Virus record (IMG/VR): IMGVR_UViG_3300048839_000632
Span: 1 to 35,676 of that record
Length of the DNA: 35,676 nucleotides
DNA from: a virus
Direction: 5' to 3' (one strand)
A program made the position numbers and the translations under genes. The stretch's first letter is position 1; every line of letters starts with the position of its first letter. The notes below the pieces were generated by a model. The model saw nothing but the letters and a program-made list of their open reading frames with translations, had not been told where the DNA came from and searched no databases. Shown here piece by piece: positions 1-6,308 of this stretch.

Positions 1-90
1 AGCAAAGTAATTTTTTTGCGCTTGCCTTAGTACTTTTGAACAGAGGATCAGATCTCTGAGATCCTGCTGCATTTCGGAATTTGTTTTCAT
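1..90 (-). CDS. N-terminal 30 codons of the KTSC-like protein (duplicate of the gene at 35151-35639)
   Basis: This is the 5' part of the 162-residue gene that starts at 35639, seen again because the contig ends overlap. Its start codon at position 90 is preceded on the minus strand by AACCCCTGTA, a version of the start-codon box found before many genes here. It is not a separate gene: the reading frame continues at 35549 once the circle is closed. Confidence 0.95.
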   Translation of the reverse strand, partial: MKTNSEMQQDLRDLILCSKVLRQAQKNYFA

Positions 91-127
91 TACAGGGGTT
101 TAGTTTAATAAATTAATGAAGCAGAGG
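1..127. repeat. Terminal direct repeat, left copy
   Basis: Bases 1-127 are identical to 35550-35676. A perfect repeat of exactly 127 bases at both ends of a contig is the usual mark of a circular assembly graph closed on a k-mer of 127, not of biological terminal repeats. The true circular length is then 35,549 bp. Circular permutation (headful packaging) would produce such a map. Confidence 0.95.
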
Positions 128-184
128 CCCGGCCTGATGGGATACTCCGCAGGCCATCTGGCCAGGTTGCTCATGCTTCTGCTT
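119..184 (-). promoter_or_regulatory. Structured leader of the late transcript
   Basis: On the minus strand a 7-bp outer stem (AAGCAGA at 184-178 with TCTGCTT at 125-119) encloses a second stem, GGCCTG (155-150) with CAGGCC (136-131), whose 13-base loop could close a further GGA/TCC. An alternative GGCC-AGAT-GGCC hairpin lies at 163-152 and shares bases with the second stem. The element sits between promoter 193-222 and the first late gene (start at 90), so it would be the 5' leader of the late mRNA. No long T run follows, so it is not an obvious terminator. I tested it as a tRNA and found no T-arm. The role is unknown; an antitermination or riboregulatory leader is a guess. Confidence 0.55.
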
Positions 185-192
185 TTGCTTTT

Positions 193-222
193 GTAAATGT
201 AGGTTTATTTCTGAATTGTAAA
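193..222 (-). promoter_or_regulatory. Promoter of the late block
   Basis: On the minus strand a -7 box TACATTTAC (201-193) follows a -33 box TTTA (222-219, within GTTTAC) with a 17-base spacer. This is close to the Bacteroidota consensus TTTG-N19-TAnnTTTG and matches the other promoters in this genome, which share GTTTACAAT at -33. It lies just past the stop of the gene ending at 236 and points to the first late gene. The half-sites TGTAAA and TTTAC around it form an imperfect palindrome that could bind a regulator. Confidence 0.65.
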
Positions 223-235
223 CGTATATTTACTA

Positions 236-1117
236 TTATTTTTTAACTGCTGCAGGAACCGGATCCCGGAATGAATAACTCCGCTCAGTTTGCGCTGTAG
301 TTAATAACCAATCAGCATGCCTCTGATCATCAATTTTCATCAATCCATTGAATTCCTTTGGAGATTTTGCCTCGATCTCCTTTTCAATCCTGGAGGAGAA
401 CCATTCAGCATCCCTGGTTGCAAAAACATTATCAGCCTTTGGCTTTGCTGCTTTCTTTGCTTTGGCTTTGGATCCTGCTTTGGGCTTTTCAATTACTGAA
501 ACCTTTACATCCTGGAGCGGTTTATCCGGCCCGGTTATTTCTGTAGCTGCAGAATCTCTCTCCTCGAATTCCTTTACATCCAGATCTGCATCCTCAGAGC
601 TGACCTGGAGAATATCCTCCTCCTTTTGAGCTGGGAATGGAGCCTCCGCTGCTGCAGCTCTCAGATCTTCATACTCCTGCTCCTGCCTGTTCCTTTCTAC
701 ATCCTCAATACTGAGCTGGATATGCCTGGAGATGTGAGCTGGAGCATCTGCCTGCTGGATATCAGATAGGCCATCAATGAGCAGCTGGCGCTCCTCTGCA
801 TTCATTTTAAGGGTTTCAACATGCTCTCCGGAGTCCAGGCGATAAACAGATTTCATTCCAGGCCGGGGATCGTTCATTCTAACTTCACATTGTACCGGAA
901 AATAATCATATCCATTATTCACATGATTGGCCAGCTCCTTTGAATCTTTGGATTTGGCATCAATCTGAGATTTGAAAGCAGATGCTGCTGCCTTTGCCTC
1001 AGATTTCAATCGATCAAGATCTGCCAGGGTTTTTGCCAGAGCAATTCCTTTATCCTTTAATTCCTCAGGAGTGAAATCAACTCTGAGATGTTCTGTGATG
1101 ATTTTGTTTTGGTTCAT
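236..1117 (-). CDS. Conserved phage protein with Lys/Ala-rich linker, function unknown
   Basis: This 293-residue protein is the last gene of the early block. Residues 1-110 resemble a common phage protein whose signature is a short helical region, a G-x-D/E-x2-P-V-x-C stretch (69-77) and R-L-D-S-G-E-x-V (93-100) followed by M-x2-E-E-R-Q (105-111); I know that pattern from many phages but not its function. Residues 150-190 are acidic, 211-228 are a Lys/Ala/Pro-rich linker (likely disordered), and 232-283 form a second small domain. The start is fixed by ACCCCCTAAAA directly upstream. It is cytoplasmic, with no membrane segments. Confidence 0.8.
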   Translation of the reverse strand: MNQNKIITEHLRVDFTPEELKDKGIALAKTLADLDRLKSEAKAAASAFKSQIDAKSKDSKELANHVNNGYDYFPVQCEVRMNDPRPGMKSVYRLDSGEHVETLKMNAEERQLLIDGLSDIQQADAPAHISRHIQLSIEDVERNRQEQEYEDLRAAAAEAPFPAQKEEDILQVSSEDADLDVKEFEERDSAATEITGPDKPLQDVKVSVIEKPKAGSKAKAKKAAKPKADNVFATRDAEWFSSRIEKEIEAKSPKEFNGLMKIDDQRHADWLLTTAQTERSYSFRDPVPAAVKK

Positions 1118-1158
1118 TTTTAGGGGGTTTTTTGGGGTTTATATTCAATTATGACTAT

Positions 1159-1245
1159 TCAGAGCAAGAAAATACTGGCTGGAGGGATTGCCTCACATTT
1201 ACCGAATATCGGGGATTCATCTGTGAGTTTTTGATTGTTTACCAT
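1159..1245 (-). CDS. Possible 28-residue peptide
   Basis: A short frame of 28 codons starts inside the stop of the Cys-rich gene upstream (ATGGTAA overlap, as also seen at 11755) and ends in TGA. Its composition is unremarkable and it has one Cys. The overlap with the preceding stop codon is the only support, so it may be chance. The remaining space to 1117 holds nothing else I can recognise. Confidence 0.3.
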   Translation of the reverse strand: MVNNQKLTDESPIFGKCEAIPPASIFLL

Positions 1246-1430
1246 CTGGGAGGATTATCAGCGCATCTGGTAAATGAGAGAGGCCTTTTGAATGGCAGCC
1301 AGCATTTACAGATCCAGCATAAACGGTTGTTTAGTCTTTGATGAGGGCATTCCCTGCAGATCTTTTTTCTCTCCTGCTCATCTTTCTCAAGGTTGCCAAT
1401 GATTGGCTTTGGATTTGGTTCCTGGCTCAT
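1239..1430 (-). CDS. Small Cys-rich zinc-binding-type protein
   Basis: This 63-residue protein carries C-x2-C-P (residues 25-28), then C-x2-C-x-C (38-43) and a last Cys near residue 56, ending in P-P-R-W. The spacing resembles the small DUF6171-like family of Bacteroidota phages (C-x2-C-P ... C-x2-C-G-C ... C-P-x-G-K-W), which probably holds one zinc ion. Its function is unknown. The start ATG overlaps the TGA of the upstream open frame (ATGA at 1427-1430), so it is translationally coupled to that frame, which is good evidence that the upstream frame is translated. Confidence 0.7.
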   Translation of the reverse strand: MSQEPNPKPIIGNLEKDEQERKKICRECPHQRLNNRLCWICKCWLPFKRPLSFTRCADNPPRW

Positions 1431-1564
1431 GATTCGAATTGGTTTAATTGGGTTCTGATCAATGGCTCCAGCAGATCTGCCAATATCTCAATCAGTTTAT
1501 CATAGGAGTTTTCCTTTTGGATGATACTAACAAGATCAACATTGTTATAAAGGCAGTACTGCTG
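1427..1564 (-). CDS. Start-less open frame, probable frameshifted C-terminus of the 1545-1883 gene
   Basis: Downstream of the CCC codon at 1568-1566, the +1 frame stays open for 45 codons to a TGA that overlaps the next gene's ATG. The product is helical and plausible (…LIEILADLLEPLI…). No ATG, GTG or TTG could start it before residue 28, so it must be joined to the 112-residue frame upstream. That could be programmed +1 slippage (CCC-T is a known +1 context), a real one-base deletion, or an assembly error. The joined protein would be about 151 residues. Confidence 0.5.
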   Translation of the reverse strand, partial: QQYCLYNNVDLVSIIQKENSYDKLIEILADLLEPLIRTQLNQFES

Positions 1565-1883
1565 AGGGAGCTGTGATCAGGAAATTGATCTTGTTTGAAA
1601 CGATCTCAGAAACTACATCCTCCAATTCTCCAACTGTAATAATTGATCTGGGAATTGAGTTTTTTACCAGAGTTTTTAAAATCTCATCCTCTGATATCTC
1701 GATCCATTCATTTCCTCTGCTGGAGCTTTCCCATGATACCAGGATGGATTCAGTATCCGATCTATAGAGGAATTGATACAAAACCAGGATTTCCTCCTTT
1801 GCCCTGAGGTTAATTTTATCCAGGAGGAATTCGAGCCTCATGGCCTCGAGCTGCTTTTTTTCTTTGTAGTTTAAAAATGCCAT
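1545..1883 (-). CDS. Hypothetical helical protein (frame-0 product)
   Basis: This 112-residue protein is helical and charged, with many Glu/Lys in the first 35 residues and alternating hydrophobic residues after 75. I do not recognise the family. It begins 10 bases after the stop of the upstream gene. Its natural end in this frame cuts across the start of a longer open frame (1564-1427) that ends coupled to the next gene, so the full-length product may be about 151 residues through a +1 shift. Confidence 0.65.
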   Translation of the reverse strand: MAFLNYKEKKQLEAMRLEFLLDKINLRAKEEILVLYQFLYRSDTESILVSWESSSRGNEWIEISEDEILKTLVKNSIPRSIITVGELEDVVSEIVSNKINFLITAPSAVLPL

Positions 1884-1893
1884 TGATCTGATT

Positions 1894-2136
1894 TTATATT
1901 TGGGGCTTTCTGAATGGATTCCTCCCTCGTTTATCTAATCTCCGATTGAATGCAGGGCCTGAGGTTTTTGCCTTGATCGGTTTTACTTTGCTCCGGATTA
2001 CCGGAGCCCGGATCTGATCCCTGGGATCCTGGAGATATTCACAAAGCTCCTCCATTTTTTTGGGACAGAGATTCAATTCGTTCTCCTCATCCTGCAGATC
2101 TTTCAGGAGATATACTTTATTTCTGATCAGTTCCAT
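1894..2136 (-). CDS. Hypothetical small basic protein
   Basis: This 80-residue protein has a helical, Leu/Glu-rich first half (residues 1-40, with two Cys at 24 and 32) and a strongly basic second half with Arg/Lys and Pro, ending near a P-F-R-K-P tail. I do not recognise it. It starts 20 bases inside the 3' end of the upstream gene, in another frame, as is common in this tightly packed block. The basic tail could contact nucleic acid, which is inference only. Confidence 0.6.
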   Translation of the reverse strand: MELIRNKVYLLKDLQDEENELNLCPKKMEELCEYLQDPRDQIRAPVIRSKVKPIKAKTSGPAFNRRLDKRGRNPFRKPQI

Positions 2137-2542
2137 CCAGCGGAGGTTTTATGGCCAGGAGCTTTGTATTGATTTCTACTGCCAAATTTTGATTTGTGGA
2201 TATCCTATTAAACATCTCAATAGTAAAGGAATGAACTATGAAATTTGCCTCTGCCAAAGTTTGAACCTCCAGCTCTGCCATGATCTCCAGGTATTTCCTG
2301 GGAGCTGTGAATTTGATCACCATATCCAGAACCTCCTGAAATTGTGGTTTATGCCTTTCAACTGGATTTTTTGGCAGGGCCTTGAGTTTTTTCCGGATCG
2401 GAGCCTGCTCTGATAAGTAAATTGCATCCAGGGCCTTTTTCAGATCCAGGGCTCTCCGCTTATCAATTCCAAATATTTGAGCAGAGGTTAATCCTTTCCC
2501 TGGCTCCGGGATTGTCATTTTCAAAAGTTCTTTGATTTTCAT
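2117..2542 (-). CDS. Hypothetical helical protein
   Basis: This 141-residue protein is all-helical by composition, with no Cys and no membrane segment. The start overlaps the stop of the VRR-NUC gene by an ATGA-type junction (2539-2542), so the two are probably translated together. I do not recognise the family. The first 60 residues (basic, with K-K-A-L and R-K-K-L-K segments) could form a small DNA-binding or protein-binding helical bundle, but nothing in the sequence proves it. Confidence 0.7.
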   Translation of the reverse strand: MKIKELLKMTIPEPGKGLTSAQIFGIDKRRALDLKKALDAIYLSEQAPIRKKLKALPKNPVERHKPQFQEVLDMVIKFTAPRKYLEIMAELEVQTLAEANFIVHSFTIEMFNRISTNQNLAVEINTKLLAIKPPLDGTDQK

Positions 2543-3057
2543 TCTGGTTTGTTTTTAGTGGGATAATATTTTTCTATTGCTTCATGAGGATATACATTGG
2601 AGGGATAAAAAATTTGAGATCTCTGCTCTGTGATTACTCTGGGCCTGGGAGGAGTTGATAATCGTTTATACAGAGCTGCAGTACTTTGATCCAGATTTTT
2701 GTAAACATCAGGAGCCTGCCTGATCAATTCCAGGATAAACATCTCATAAGATTCTGCAATGATTGAGATCCCTCCTCCCAATTTGATCTCCATTAAAAAA
2801 TCAGATTGAGCTGGAGAGAGCTTATCTCCTTTGCTGGCTTTGATTTCAACTGCAATGAATCTGCCAGATCCAAACTGCATTCCCAGAACATCAGAGATCC
2901 CTGGGAGGAGAGTTTTGTTTGGAGTAAACTTTCCAATCTCTTTGCGATATACAACATTGGGATTATTCCTCCAGGCCTTGAATCCTGAGAGGTTGAGAAA
3001 GGAAATGATCGTTCTCTGGAGAATGGTTGCTGGAGTTGCTGCTTTCTTTGCGCTCAT
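2539..3057 (-). CDS. VRR-NUC domain nuclease
   Basis: This 172-residue protein carries a PD-(D/E)XK-type active site in residues 50-105: G-I-S-D56, then V-E71-I-K73, followed by L-S-P-A-Q84-x2-F and a strand ending I-I-A-E. This order is that of the VRR-NUC family (phage-type Holliday junction resolvases and structure-specific nucleases). N-terminal residues 8-45 supply the usual helix and R-x-N-x-G-like loop. The likely role is resolving branched DNA from recombination or replication before packaging; that follows from the family. The start overlaps the stop of a 34-residue membrane peptide (ATGA). Confidence 0.85.
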   Translation of the reverse strand: MSAKKAATPATILQRTIISFLNLSGFKAWRNNPNVVYRKEIGKFTPNKTLLPGISDVLGMQFGSGRFIAVEIKASKGDKLSPAQSDFLMEIKLGGGISIIAESYEMFILELIRQAPDVYKNLDQSTAALYKRLSTPPRPRVITEQRSQIFYPSNVYPHEAIEKYYPTKNKPE

Positions 3058-3158
3058 GTTATTATCATAATTATGGTTGATATAATGGTTGCAATGATCC
3101 CGGATATCAGGAGGGCATCTGTGATAAAATGAGGATTGAAATTATTTTTTTTTCTCAT
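3054..3158 (-). CDS. 34-residue single-pass membrane peptide
   Basis: The frame reads M-R-K-K-N-N-F, then about 20 hydrophobic residues rich in Ile (D-A-L-L-I-S-G-I-I-A onward), ending in M-I-I-T. The positively charged N-terminus suggests an N-in orientation. It starts 17 bases inside the end of the zinc-protein gene and its TGA overlaps the ATG of the nuclease (ATGA at 3054-3057), so it fills the gap exactly and is very probably translated. The function is unknown: a small membrane effector, possibly acting on the host envelope. Confidence 0.65.
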   Translation of the reverse strand: MRKKNNFNPHFITDALLISGIIATIISTIIMIIT

Positions 3159-3291
3159 CTTTCTCAGGCTTTGGAATTGGAATCAATACAGTCATTTGAT
3201 TATCATTCTCGAGTTTATAACATTTGGCTCCAATGCCAATGCTCCTCCGGGGCTCCCTTTTTAATTCCCGGTGGCATCTCCTGCATTTCAT
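3142..3291 (-). CDS. 49-residue DUF6011-like zinc-finger protein
   Basis: The protein starts M-K-C-R-R-C-H-R-E-L and continues to a G-I-G-A-K-C motif around residue 26, matching the C-x2-C ... G-x-G-x2-C pattern of the small DUF6011 zinc-ribbon domain often found in phages. The tail ends in a Lys run. The start ATG overlaps the TGA of the 74-residue gene upstream (ATGA at 3288-3291). A fourth ligand could be the His after the second Cys. The biochemical role of this family is not known to me. Confidence 0.7.
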   Translation of the reverse strand: MKCRRCHRELKREPRRSIGIGAKCYKLENDNQMTVLIPIPKPEKDEKKK

Positions 3292-3512
3292 GAGTTGGAA
3301 TCAATTATGAATTTGAGATCTGCCATGGCCCGGATATCTGAGGATCCTGCAATTTGTTTCAGCTCTCGGAAATTGTTTACAATATATTTCTGCATCCTTT
3401 GCCTCCGGCCTGGCTTTGAGTAGTATTTTTTTACGATTACCGGGCATGATTCATCCCGGAGGATGGCCAGCGCTCTGGGAGTTGATATTGTTTCCATTTT
3501 GATTGCATTCAT
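3288..3512 (-). CDS. Hypothetical small protein
   Basis: This 74-residue basic protein has residues 20-45 rich in Arg/Lys/Tyr (V-K-K-Y-Y-x2-P-G-R-R-Q-R). I do not recognise the family. The start overlaps the TGA of the 52-residue membrane protein (3509-3512), so the two are coupled. The sequence before the start, AAAACCCTCTGAAAA, resembles the genome's start-codon box even though it also codes for the end of the upstream gene. A second ATG at codon 6 is possible. Confidence 0.65.
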   Translation of the reverse strand: MNAIKMETISTPRALAILRDESCPVIVKKYYSKPGRRQRMQKYIVNNFRELKQIAGSSDIRAMADLKFIIDSNS

Positions 3513-3667
3513 TTTTCAGAGGGTTTTTCAATTTGTTGATGTTGATGTTGTTTTTCCTTTCGATCCTGCAGCGCAATTGCCAGTACTGCAATCATGATGA
3601 TAAACATCCAGATAAATACATCAAAGGATCTGAGCTGCTTTGGGTTGATTTGATTGTTTGTTTTCAT
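3509..3667 (-). CDS. 52-residue membrane protein with a His/Gln tail
   Basis: A single transmembrane segment (about residues 17-36, starting near V-F-I-W-M-F) is followed by a charged tail containing alternating Gln-His pairs. It occupies a gap that otherwise would hold no gene, and its stop forms ATGA with the next start. Two such short membrane peptides lie within 600 bp of each other in this block. The function is unknown. Codon use (GGA-poor but GCA, CAG, GAT and ATC preferred) matches its neighbours. Confidence 0.65.
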   Translation of the reverse strand: MKTNNQINPKQLRSFDVFIWMFIIMIAVLAIALQDRKEKQHQHQQIEKPSEK

Positions 3668-3674
3668 GATGAAA

Positions 3675-3953
3675 TCAATTTAATCCTGGAGTGAGTATTT
3701 TGGCCAGATCCTCATTTACGGTTCTGCGGATTGTTGCAATTGTACTCTCATTTTTTATCCGCTCTGCCAGGGTTCCCAGGAAAAACAGATCAGCCATATC
3801 AATGAATGATACACAATACCAAACCAGGCCTCCATCAACTCTGAATCCAACCAGATCGAGCCTGCCATGAGCGATCTTTTTTGATCTGGCAATGGCTGCC
3901 TCAAAAATTTCTCTATCTACGTTTTGAATAGGGATTTCAGTTGTGTTTCTCAT
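3675..3953 (-). CDS. Hypothetical 92-residue protein
   Basis: I chose the start at 3953 (M-R-N-T-T) because it makes an ATGA overlap with the upstream stop; a longer version would start at 3971. The protein has a beta-strand pair around residues 35-50 (V-G-F-R-V-D-G-G-L-V-W-Y-C) and helices after it. I do not recognise the family. It is soluble, with no Cys pairs or membrane segment. Confidence 0.65.
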   Translation of the reverse strand: MRNTTEIPIQNVDREIFEAAIARSKKIAHGRLDLVGFRVDGGLVWYCVSFIDMADLFFLGTLAERIKNESTIATIRRTVNEDLAKILTPGLN

Positions 3954-4255
3954 TCCGGGATTTCCTTCCATTGGTTAAATCTGGAGAGGGCAAATTCTGC
4001 CAGATCTTGATTGGTTAAATTCCATGGATCAAAGAATGGCTTAACTGCCATCTGAAAAACATGATCAGGCTTTCCACAATCAATAATGCTCTCCGGGGTT
4101 GTTTTATACAAATATTCTGCTGCAATGTATCGAATATTTTCCTCCTCAATTTGATACAGCTTTTGCTCTGGGAGCAACTCAAAGGAGAGGGAATGGTTTT
4201 CCAAATTGATTATCTCAACATCATCAGGAAAATAGTGTTTAATTACTGTCAGCAT
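3950..4255 (-). CDS. Hypothetical 101-residue protein
   Basis: The first in-frame ATG at 4318 lies inside the promoter (its codons are the -7 box), so the real start is the ATG at 4255, which is preceded by AACCCCCCTGAGAAC, the start-codon box of this genome. The product begins M-L-T-V-I-K-H-Y-F. It is acidic and of mixed alpha/beta character, and I do not recognise it. As the first gene after its promoter it may be one of the earliest expressed proteins in this part. Confidence 0.7.
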   Translation of the reverse strand: MLTVIKHYFPDDVEIINLENHSLSFELLPEQKLYQIEEENIRYIAAEYLYKTTPESIIDCGKPDHVFQMAVKPFFDPWNLTNQDLAEFALSRFNQWKEIPE

Positions 4256-4306
4256 GTTCTCAGGGGGGTTAAATCTGGAGCAAACATAATCAGCCTGCTC
4301 CAGATT

Positions 4307-4338
4307 GTAAATATACAATTACAATATTTATCAACAAA
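4307..4338 (-). promoter_or_regulatory. Promoter for the 4255-to-236 gene set
   Basis: On the minus strand TTTG (4338-4335) is followed after exactly 19 bases by TATATTTAC (4315-4307), a near-perfect Bacteroidota promoter. It begins at the base after the stop codon of the 364-residue gene. The -7 box is part of TTGTAAATATACAA, an imperfect palindrome also present at the promoter near 5920. Confidence 0.75.
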
Positions 4339-5433
4339 TTAAATTTTATCTGAATAAAACTCCAGGGCTCCAACTATCTTTTTAAGCTCCTCAATTGTTA
4401 AATGCTGATCAGATGTAGGGATAAAGTAAATCACTCCATCAGCCTCAGATTTAACTGCAGATCCCAGCTGGATGAGATCTGATTGATCTGCTTTGATCCT
4501 GCTGCAGATGATCCATTTTTGTGGCTCTGTGATCTCCTGGGCTCTCCGGAGAAAATACTCTCTGGATGCAGCTGCAACCGGAGGAATATTTATTGGAGGC
4601 TTTGGTTGAGCAGATCCTGCTGGCTCCGGAGATTTTACGGTTGTACTATAAAAATCATTTCCGGATGGAGCTGGAGTTGTTTTGATTGTGATGTTTCCAA
4701 CTTTCTGCTCAGAGGGCTGCTCCGGTTCTGGATCCGGTTTGGGAGGAGTATTTTTTAATTTCTGCTCCTCCAGCTGCTTTCTCAGCTCCTCCAGCTCTGC
4801 AGCCTGCTTTTCATTTGCGATCCTGAGCTGCTCCAACCTCTCCTCCTCTGCTTTCTTTGCCAGTTGAGCCTGCTCATATTTCTCAGATACTGCCTGATGG
4901 AATTCCTCGAATGCTGCATCCTCGATCAACTTGAGATCCTCAAATGTGATTTTGTAGGTTTCGAAAAACCAGCAACTGGAATCCTGCATCATTCCAACCT
5001 GGATCAATCGCTTTACCCTGCCATCATATTTCTCTCTCTCCAATCGATCCCTCTCATCCTGCCAGTATGTTTCTGTTTTTTTCAAATCAGCCTCTGCAGG
5101 AGTCATGATATCCTCAATGTTTTTCCAATATGCATTTACTCCTCTTTGATATGCCAGAGCTGATGATACAAGGCCTTTCCGGATCTTATCTCCATTGTTT
5201 CGAATTCCAACCAGGTTGAGCCTGGCAGCCTTAACTGCAGCCATGCCATCCTTATCAAATGCATGGAGTACCTGGAGCTGCTTATACTCCTGAACCAGGG
5301 CTCTCACATTTGCCTCAATAGGATCGAAAATTACCAGATCGCTTTTGAGTTTTTCATCGAGCTGGTTTTCATTTGCTGGAGCATCCTGCTCCTGTTCTGG
5401 AGCTTTCTGCTCCGCTTTTTTTCTTGTTGCCAT
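4339..5433 (-). CDS. DUF1351-like coiled-coil phage protein
   Basis: This 364-residue protein has a helical N-terminal domain (about 30-175; F-D-P-I-E-A-N, A-A-R-L-N-L, R-D-R-L-E-R), a Glu/Lys/Gln-rich coiled coil (about 180-225), a Pro/Ser-rich linker (230-285) and a C-terminal alpha/beta domain (290-364). This layout fits the DUF1351 family found beside recombination and replication genes in many phages; its function is not established. The start is fixed by AACCCCTGATAAAA directly upstream. Upstream lies the GC-rich hairpin 5452-5471. It is probably a DNA metabolism accessory factor, which is inference from position. Confidence 0.7.
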   Translation of the reverse strand: MATRKKAEQKAPEQEQDAPANENQLDEKLKSDLVIFDPIEANVRALVQEYKQLQVLHAFDKDGMAAVKAARLNLVGIRNNGDKIRKGLVSSALAYQRGVNAYWKNIEDIMTPAEADLKKTETYWQDERDRLEREKYDGRVKRLIQVGMMQDSSCWFFETYKITFEDLKLIEDAAFEEFHQAVSEKYEQAQLAKKAEEERLEQLRIANEKQAAELEELRKQLEEQKLKNTPPKPDPEPEQPSEQKVGNITIKTTPAPSGNDFYSTTVKSPEPAGSAQPKPPINIPPVAAASREYFLRRAQEITEPQKWIICSRIKADQSDLIQLGSAVKSEADGVIYFIPTSDQHLTIEELKKIVGALEFYSDKI

Positions 5434-5451
5434 TTTTATCAGGGGTTTTGT

Positions 5452-5471
5452 GGCCCGGATCTCTCCGGGCC
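5452..5471. repeat. GC-rich hairpin, copy 1 of a 45-bp intergenic repeat
   Basis: GGCCCGG and CCGGGCC form a 7-bp stem around the 6-base loop ATCTCT. The hairpin lies within about 45 bp (5431-5475) that recur almost unchanged at 7695-7738, including the start-codon box. Both copies sit between a stop codon with TAATTAATTA and the next ATG. No T run follows on the minus strand, so an mRNA processing or stability role is more likely than termination. Confidence 0.75.
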
Positions 5472-5479
5472 TGGTTTAA

Positions 5480-5881
5480 TTAATTTTCTAAAACGAATAA
5501 AATAAATTGGCTGAAATCTGGAGCCTTTGTTGTTTTCTCATCAATAACAACTCCTCTCCTGGTTACTTTCAGATTTAGGGTTTGATCCTGCTGATTGATC
5601 GTTCTGAGATAAACCTCATTGGATCTGCTCCTTTTAATTTCATGCTTTCCATGATTGATTAAACTCAGCCAGAGATTTGAATCTCCTTTGCCAATTAACT
5701 CCGGCCTGCCAAACATGCAGAGCCTGGTTGATCCATTGTAAAGAGCTGCAACATAGGTGCGATCTGTTTTGATCGTATCAACCTCTGCATCTCCATAAAT
5801 CATTTTGTATCCGGTTGCTGTTTTTACCAGGGATCCGGTTTTGGTTCCGTTAAATGGATTGAAACATTGAATTTTGCTCAT
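5480..5881 (-). CDS. Hypothetical beta-rich protein
   Basis: I chose the ATG at 5881 (M-S-K-I-Q-C-F-N-P-F) because it follows AAAAACCCCTGAAAAA, the start-codon box; a longer frame from 5947 would read through the promoter. The 133-residue product has alternating hydrophobic strands (for example T-R-L-C-M-F-G) and ends in F-I-L-F-V-L-E-N. I do not recognise it. It is the first gene after a promoter cassette duplicated upstream of the PAPS-reductase gene, so the two genes are probably expressed together in time. Confidence 0.7.
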   Translation of the reverse strand: MSKIQCFNPFNGTKTGSLVKTATGYKMIYGDAEVDTIKTDRTYVAALYNGSTRLCMFGRPELIGKGDSNLWLSLINHGKHEIKRSRSNEVYLRTINQQDQTLNLKVTRRGVVIDEKTTKAPDFSQFILFVLEN

Positions 5882-6008
5882 TTTTTCAGGGGTTTTTGAT
5901 TGTTTATCAGATTGTAAATATACAAACGGAATTGAGATTGTAAACATTCATTTACACTTTCTTTGAACACTCCATGAGATTGCATGATTTTCTGAGAATA
6001 ATACAAAA
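5882..6008 (-). repeat. Duplicated promoter-leader cassette, copy A
   Basis: The whole intergenic region from the stop of the helix-turn-helix gene to the start at 5881 aligns along its full length with 10933-11057. The best-conserved parts are the 35 bases around TGTTCAAAGAAAGTGTAAAT, the -33 GTTTACAAT, the GTTTGTA before the -7 box, and the final CCCCTGAAAAAATG. By eye the identity is near 80%. Confidence 0.8.
5914..5944 (-). promoter_or_regulatory. Promoter A
   Basis: On the minus strand TTTA (5944-5941, within GTTTAC) is followed after 18 bases by TATATTTAC (5922-5914). Overlapping the -33 box is a palindrome TGTAAA-N6-TTTACA (plus strand from 5939), and the -7 box lies in TTGTAAATATACAA. 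Both are candidate operators, possibly for the 99-residue regulator encoded just upstream. Confidence 0.7.
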
Positions 6009-6308
6009 TCATTTCTGAGCAGCCTCTGCTTTGAGATTCTCCTGGAGGAGATACAGTTCTCCAAAGGATGTTTCTGGCCGGATGTTTCCGGTAATGATAT
6101 CATCCAGGAGCCTGGTTGTAATGTTGAGGGCATCAGATAATAAATCCCGATCATAACCATTTGCAACCTTTGGATCTGATAATATTTTCATGATGTAGGG
6201 CCTGGATAATCCGCAATTTTTTGCCAGAGTCATTATTGGTAATCGCTTAAATTTAAGCAATGCAAATAATACTGGATGATACTCTCTAAATTTGTAATTA
6301 CTTGCCAT
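6009..6308 (-). CDS. Helix-turn-helix DNA-binding regulator
   Basis: This 99-residue protein has a helix-turn-helix of Cro/CI type at about residues 24-44: L-P-I-M-T-L-A-K-N-C-G-L-S-R-P-Y-I-M-K-I-L, with the turn at C-G-L-S. Residues 45-75 add helices (L-L-S-D-A-L-N-I-T) that end the domain. It overlaps the end of the replication initiator gene by 11 bases, so it is expressed from the same promoter, and it lies directly upstream of promoter A. It may control the repeated TGTAAA-N6-TTTACA sites; this is inference from position and symmetry. Confidence 0.8.
   Translation of the reverse strand: MASNYKFREYHPVLFALLKFKRLPIMTLAKNCGLSRPYIMKILSDPKVANGYDRDLLSDALNITTRLLDDIITGNIRPETSFGELYLLQENLKAEAAQK

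Noticed and set aside
117-190. tRNA-like folded segment of about 74 bases
   Set aside because: It has an acceptor-like 7-bp stem and suitable length, but no T-loop consensus, no 5-bp T-stem and no anticodon arm in the right place on either strand.
4256-4318. N-terminal extension of the 101-residue gene
   Set aside because: The codons coincide with the -7 box and the expected transcript start, so the longer protein could not be made from this promoter.
5948-6166. 72-residue minus-strand frame over cassette A
   Set aside because: It runs through the promoter cassette and the end of the regulator gene; the duplicated cassette B does not keep the frame.
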